A stretch of DNA of 6,713 bases from Chitinophagaceae bacterium (GTDB taxonomy: Bacteria > Bacteroidota > Bacteroidia > Chitinophagales > Chitinophagaceae): the NCBI GenBank assembly GCA_947472635.1, contig CANJDY010000155.1:1-6713 (forward strand), given 5' to 3'. Shown here piece by piece: positions 4,392-6,713 of this stretch (position 1 is its first letter; each line of letters opens with the position of its first letter). The notes under the pieces are model-generated. The model was not told the origin of the DNA and did no database searches. It saw only the letters and a list, made by a program, of their open reading frames with translations. The translations under genes and the position numbers were made by a program.

Positions 4392-6185
4392 ATGAATACA
4401 TCCACAGCAACAACCTCATCCCTAAAAGGCGGTGAATGGTTAATTAAAGAAACTAATGCACTGGAAAGTTTTTCACCCGAAGATTTTAATGAGGAGCAAT
4501 TGATGGTGAAAGAAATGTGTTTGCAGTTTCTGCAAACCGAGGTTCATCCGGTGGCCAATCGGATTGACCAGTTGGAGCCAGGGCTAATGCCCTCCCTGAT
4601 GGTGAAGGCTGGTGAACAGGGCCTACTAGGTGCTTCGGTGCCAGAAGCCTTGGGCGGTTTGGGAAAAGACTTTATCACTTCCACCCTTGTAAATGAAGGG
4701 CTCGGCGGTGGCTATTCGTTTAGCGTGGCGATTGCCGCCCACACAGGAATTGGCACATTGCCCATTTTGTATTTTGGTACCGATGCACAAAAAGAAAAAT
4801 ATATCCCCAAGCTTGCCAGCGGCGAATGGAAAGGTGCCTACGGACTAACGGAGCCCAATAGCGGCAGTGATGCATTGGGTGCAAAAACATCTGCCGTGCT
4901 TTCTGCGGATGGTAAAAACTATATTTTGAATGGTCAAAAATGTTGGATTACCAATGGTGGTTTTGCAGATGTGTACACCGTGTTTGCAAAGATTGACGGC
5001 GACAAATTTTCTACGTTTATCATAGAGCGTGGATTTGAGGGATTTACCCAAGGTCCAGAAGAACATAAGATGGGTATCAAAGGATCCTCCACTGTTCAAT
5101 TGTATTTTCAGGATTGTAAGGTGCCGGTTGAAAACTTGTTGGGCGAGGTAGGGAAGGGACATATTATCGCATTTAATATTTTAAATATTGGTCGACTAAA
5201 ACTTTGTGCAGCTGCATTGGGCGGATCTAAAATGGCTTTGAATACGACCATCGAATATGCCAAAACAAGGGAACAGTTTAAAACGGCCATTGCCAATTTC
5301 GGCGCTATTAAATACAAACTAGCTGAGGCAGGGATAAGGATTTTTGCAGGAGAAAGCGCTTTGTATCGAACCAGCAAATGGGTGGATGATAAAGAAACAG
5401 CATTGGCCAATGCAGGCAAACCATTTAATGAAGCTTTGCTAGGTGCAGCGGAAGAATATGCCGTGGAGTGTGCCATTTTAAAAGTGCATGGCAGCGAAGT
5501 ATTGGATTATGTGGTGGATGAAGGGGTGCAGGTTTTTGGTGGTAATGGTTTTAGTGATGAATACAATATCAGCAGGGCATATCGCGATAGCCGAATCAAC
5601 CGTATCTATGAAGGTACCAATGAAATCAATCGCTTGCTTACGGTAGATATGATTTTAAAAAGGGCAATGAAAGGAAAGTTGGACTTGATGGGCCCTGCCA
5701 TGGCAGTTTCCAAAGAATTAATGAGTATTCCAGATTTTGGAAATGAAGATGAAAGCCCCTTTGCGGCAGAAAGAAAGTCTATCCTCAATATGAAAAAAAG
5801 TATTCTAATGGTGGCCGGTGCTGCAGTACAAAAACTGATGATGAAGATTTCGGATGAACAGGAAATACTGATGAATATTGCGGATATGGCCATTGAAACT
5901 TTTGTAGCGGAAAGCACTTTGCTACGCATTATCAAAATGGTGGATAAGCAAGGCGAATCTGCCAGCCGGGTACAGATCGATATGATGCGCTGTTATTTGA
6001 ATGATGCCATTGACAAGGTCAATAAAGCAGGCAAGGAAGCCATCAATAGTTTTGCTGAAGGAGATGAGCAGCGGATGATGTTACTCGGTCTAAAGCGGTT
6101 TACTAAGTCAACACCCTTCAATAGCAAAGATGCCCGCAGAAGGATTGCCGATCAATTGATCGCTGCCAATAAATATCCCTGGTAA
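4392..6185 (+). CDS. Acyl-CoA dehydrogenase with C-terminal extension (FadE/VLCAD-like)
   Basis: This 597-aa flavoenzyme should catalyse FAD-dependent alpha-beta dehydrogenation of acyl-CoA, the first step of beta-oxidation. It starts with KGGEWLIKE (12-20), like the leader of long bacterial enzymes. The order is N-terminal helical domain (about 34-145), middle beta domain with YGLTEPNSGSDALG (150-163) and KCWITNGG (183-190), then the C-terminal helical domain with TREQF (292-296), the FAD-contacting QVFGGNGF (380-387) and RIYEGTNEINRL (404-415). E407 in YEGT sits at the catalytic-base position of VLCAD-like enzymes. About 170 residues follow, unlike the 380-400-aa short/medium-chain enzymes but like VLCAD and the B. 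subtilis FadE type, which suggests long-chain substrates. It is preceded by a Shine-Dalgarno sequence and ends in a strong terminator. Fatty-acid oxidation partners (thiolase, hydratase/hydroxyacyl-CoA dehydrogenase) are absent here. Confidence 0.93.
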   Translation: MNTSTATTSSLKGGEWLIKETNALESFSPEDFNEEQLMVKEMCLQFLQTEVHPVANRIDQLEPGLMPSLMVKAGEQGLLGASVPEALGGLGKDFITSTLVNEGLGGGYSFSVAIAAHTGIGTLPILYFGTDAQKEKYIPKLASGEWKGAYGLTEPNSGSDALGAKTSAVLSADGKNYILNGQKCWITNGGFADVYTVFAKIDGDKFSTFIIERGFEGFTQGPEEHKMGIKGSSTVQLYFQDCKVPVENLLGEVGKGHIIAFNILNIGRLKLCAAALGGSKMALNTTIEYAKTREQFKTAIANFGAIKYKLAEAGIRIFAGESALYRTSKWVDDKETALANAGKPFNEALLGAAEEYAVECAILKVHGSEVLDYVVDEGVQVFGGNGFSDEYNISRAYRDSRINRIYEGTNEINRLLTVDMILKRAMKGKLDLMGPAMAVSKELMSIPDFGNEDESPFAAERKSILNMKKSILMVAGAAVQKLMMKISDEQEILMNIADMAIETFVAESTLLRIIKMVDKQGESASRVQIDMMRCYLNDAIDKVNKAGKEAINSFAEGDEQRMMLLGLKRFTKSTPFNSKDARRRIADQLIAANKYPW

Positions 6186-6202
6186 TTAATTTACCCATAT
6201 AC

Positions 6203-6253
6203 CCTAATTCCGGTGAGTCACTGGTTGACCACCGGAATTAGGTATTTTTTTTT
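6203..6253 (+). terminator. Strong intrinsic terminator after the acyl-CoA dehydrogenase
   Basis: A perfect 13-bp stem (6203-6215 with 6230-6242, core CTAATTCCGGTG) is extended past a bulged A6216 by GTC/GAC (6217-6219 with 6227-6229), leaving a 7-nt loop. It is followed two bases later by nine T (6245-6253). There is no matching run on the other side, so it works for the plus strand only and separates the dehydrogenase from the next gene. Confidence 0.92.
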
Positions 6254-6282
6254 GAGCCATCAAAAAAAATTACCTTACACCA

Positions 6283-6713
6283 ATGAAATTTTTTTATACG
6301 CTTATTTTGATGGCTTGCGGCGGATGGGTATTTTCTCAGTCAGCTGATAAACCCTTTATCCGCCTGACGAATCCTTACCAGTCTACCAATACCATTTCAT
6401 CTTCCAAACAGTTTATCATAGGGTCAACCTGTAAAAATTGTGTGGTAACCATCTATGACAAAACAATCAAAGTGTATCCTACGGGTGCCTTTGCTTACGA
6501 ATTGAATCTGCTGCCGGGAGAAACAACCATCCAGCTTCTTGCAGAAGCCGGTAAAAAATCGGTAACTAAAAAAATCAAGTATACTTATTCGTTACCTAGG
6601 CCAGCGGAGCCGGTTAAAACACTATCAATAGAAAGTATCAAAACTTTCCCAGAAGGGAATTTGATATTGAAGCCTGGTGATCCAATTCAGTTTCGGGTAA
6701 AAGCATTGCCTAA
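6283..6713 (+). CDS. Exported protein, N-terminal part (possibly an N-acetylmuramoyl-L-alanine amidase)
   Basis: The frame from the ATG at 6283 is open to the window end (143 full codons), so the 3' part is missing. Residues 1-19 (MKFFYTLILMACGGWVFSQ) look like a signal peptide cleaved after FSQ, a common Bacteroidota ending. LMAC at 9-12 weakly resembles a lipobox, but the hydrophobic stretch before it is too short for a typical lipoprotein. Then follows a beta-rich region (about 24-110) containing the pair C-K-N-C and V-Y-P-T-G-A-F-A-Y-E-L-N-L-L-P-G-E, like an Ig-type or carboxypeptidase-regulatory-like fold. A proline-rich linker (SLPRPAEPVK) and a second beta module (FPEGNLILKPGDPIQFRVKALP) come next. 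From memory this arrangement resembles the N-terminal region of Bacteroidota cell-wall amidases, but the catalytic domain is outside the window, so function is unproven. No Shine-Dalgarno sequence is visible. The upstream terminator makes it a separate unit. Confidence 0.75.
   Translation, partial: MKFFYTLILMACGGWVFSQSADKPFIRLTNPYQSTNTISSSKQFIIGSTCKNCVVTIYDKTIKVYPTGAFAYELNLLPGETTIQLLAEAGKKSVTKKIKYTYSLPRPAEPVKTLSIESIKTFPEGNLILKPGDPIQFRVKALP

Noticed and set aside
4373..4435. 20-codon frame starting at the ATG at 4373, overlapping the dehydrogenase start
   Set aside because: It is very basic and low in complexity, its own first codons are the Shine-Dalgarno sequence, and it looks like chance; a leader-peptide role cannot be supported from one sequence.

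Overview
The window looks like a chromosomal segment of a member of the Bacteroidota, probably near the Chitinophagaceae. The evidence is A+T-rich intergenic DNA, mostly absent Shine-Dalgarno sequences, several candidate promoters of the Bacteroidota TTG / TAnnTTTG type, and protein types common in that phylum (an ORF6N-domain protein, a peptide-type ABC permease with a long periplasmic insert, an exported protein with a signal peptide ending FSQ). All taxonomy and function here rests on reading the sequence; no search was run.

Layout. Positions 1-261 hold the 3' end of an ORF6N-domain gene, followed by a hairpin-rich spacer. On the minus strand at 477-648 lies the most unusual feature: a 172-nt RNA gene with a complete tRNA body (acceptor, D, anticodon and T arms) whose variable region is 100 nt long and folds into its own multi-helix domain. 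It has a strong intrinsic terminator of its own (428-467) and a candidate promoter (682-689). The anticodon reads GUC, but the D arm is Leu-like and position 37 is U. It is probably a tRNA mimic or regulatory RNA rather than an ordinary decoding tRNA. Next come a plus-strand Lrp/AsnC-type regulator (798-1271) and, convergent to it, a minus-strand operon of a processive GT2 glycosyltransferase (3621-2449) and an OppC/DppC-type permease (2429-1320), 19 nt apart.

A MarR-type regulator (3791-4246) diverges from that operon. A perfect 24-bp palindrome covers its start codon and probable transcription start, and is the likely autoregulatory operator. A long acyl-CoA dehydrogenase (4392-6185, 597 aa, FadE-type length) follows on the same strand and ends in a very strong terminator. 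The window closes with the first 143 codons of an exported protein (6283 onward), possibly the N-terminal region of a cell-wall amidase.

How the genes fit together. MarR next to an acyl-CoA dehydrogenase suggests control of fatty-acid beta-oxidation, although only one copy of the palindrome is visible and none lies directly before the dehydrogenase. The glycosyltransferase and permease are probably co-transcribed but have no obvious shared pathway. The tRNA-like RNA is the candidate previously undescribed element.
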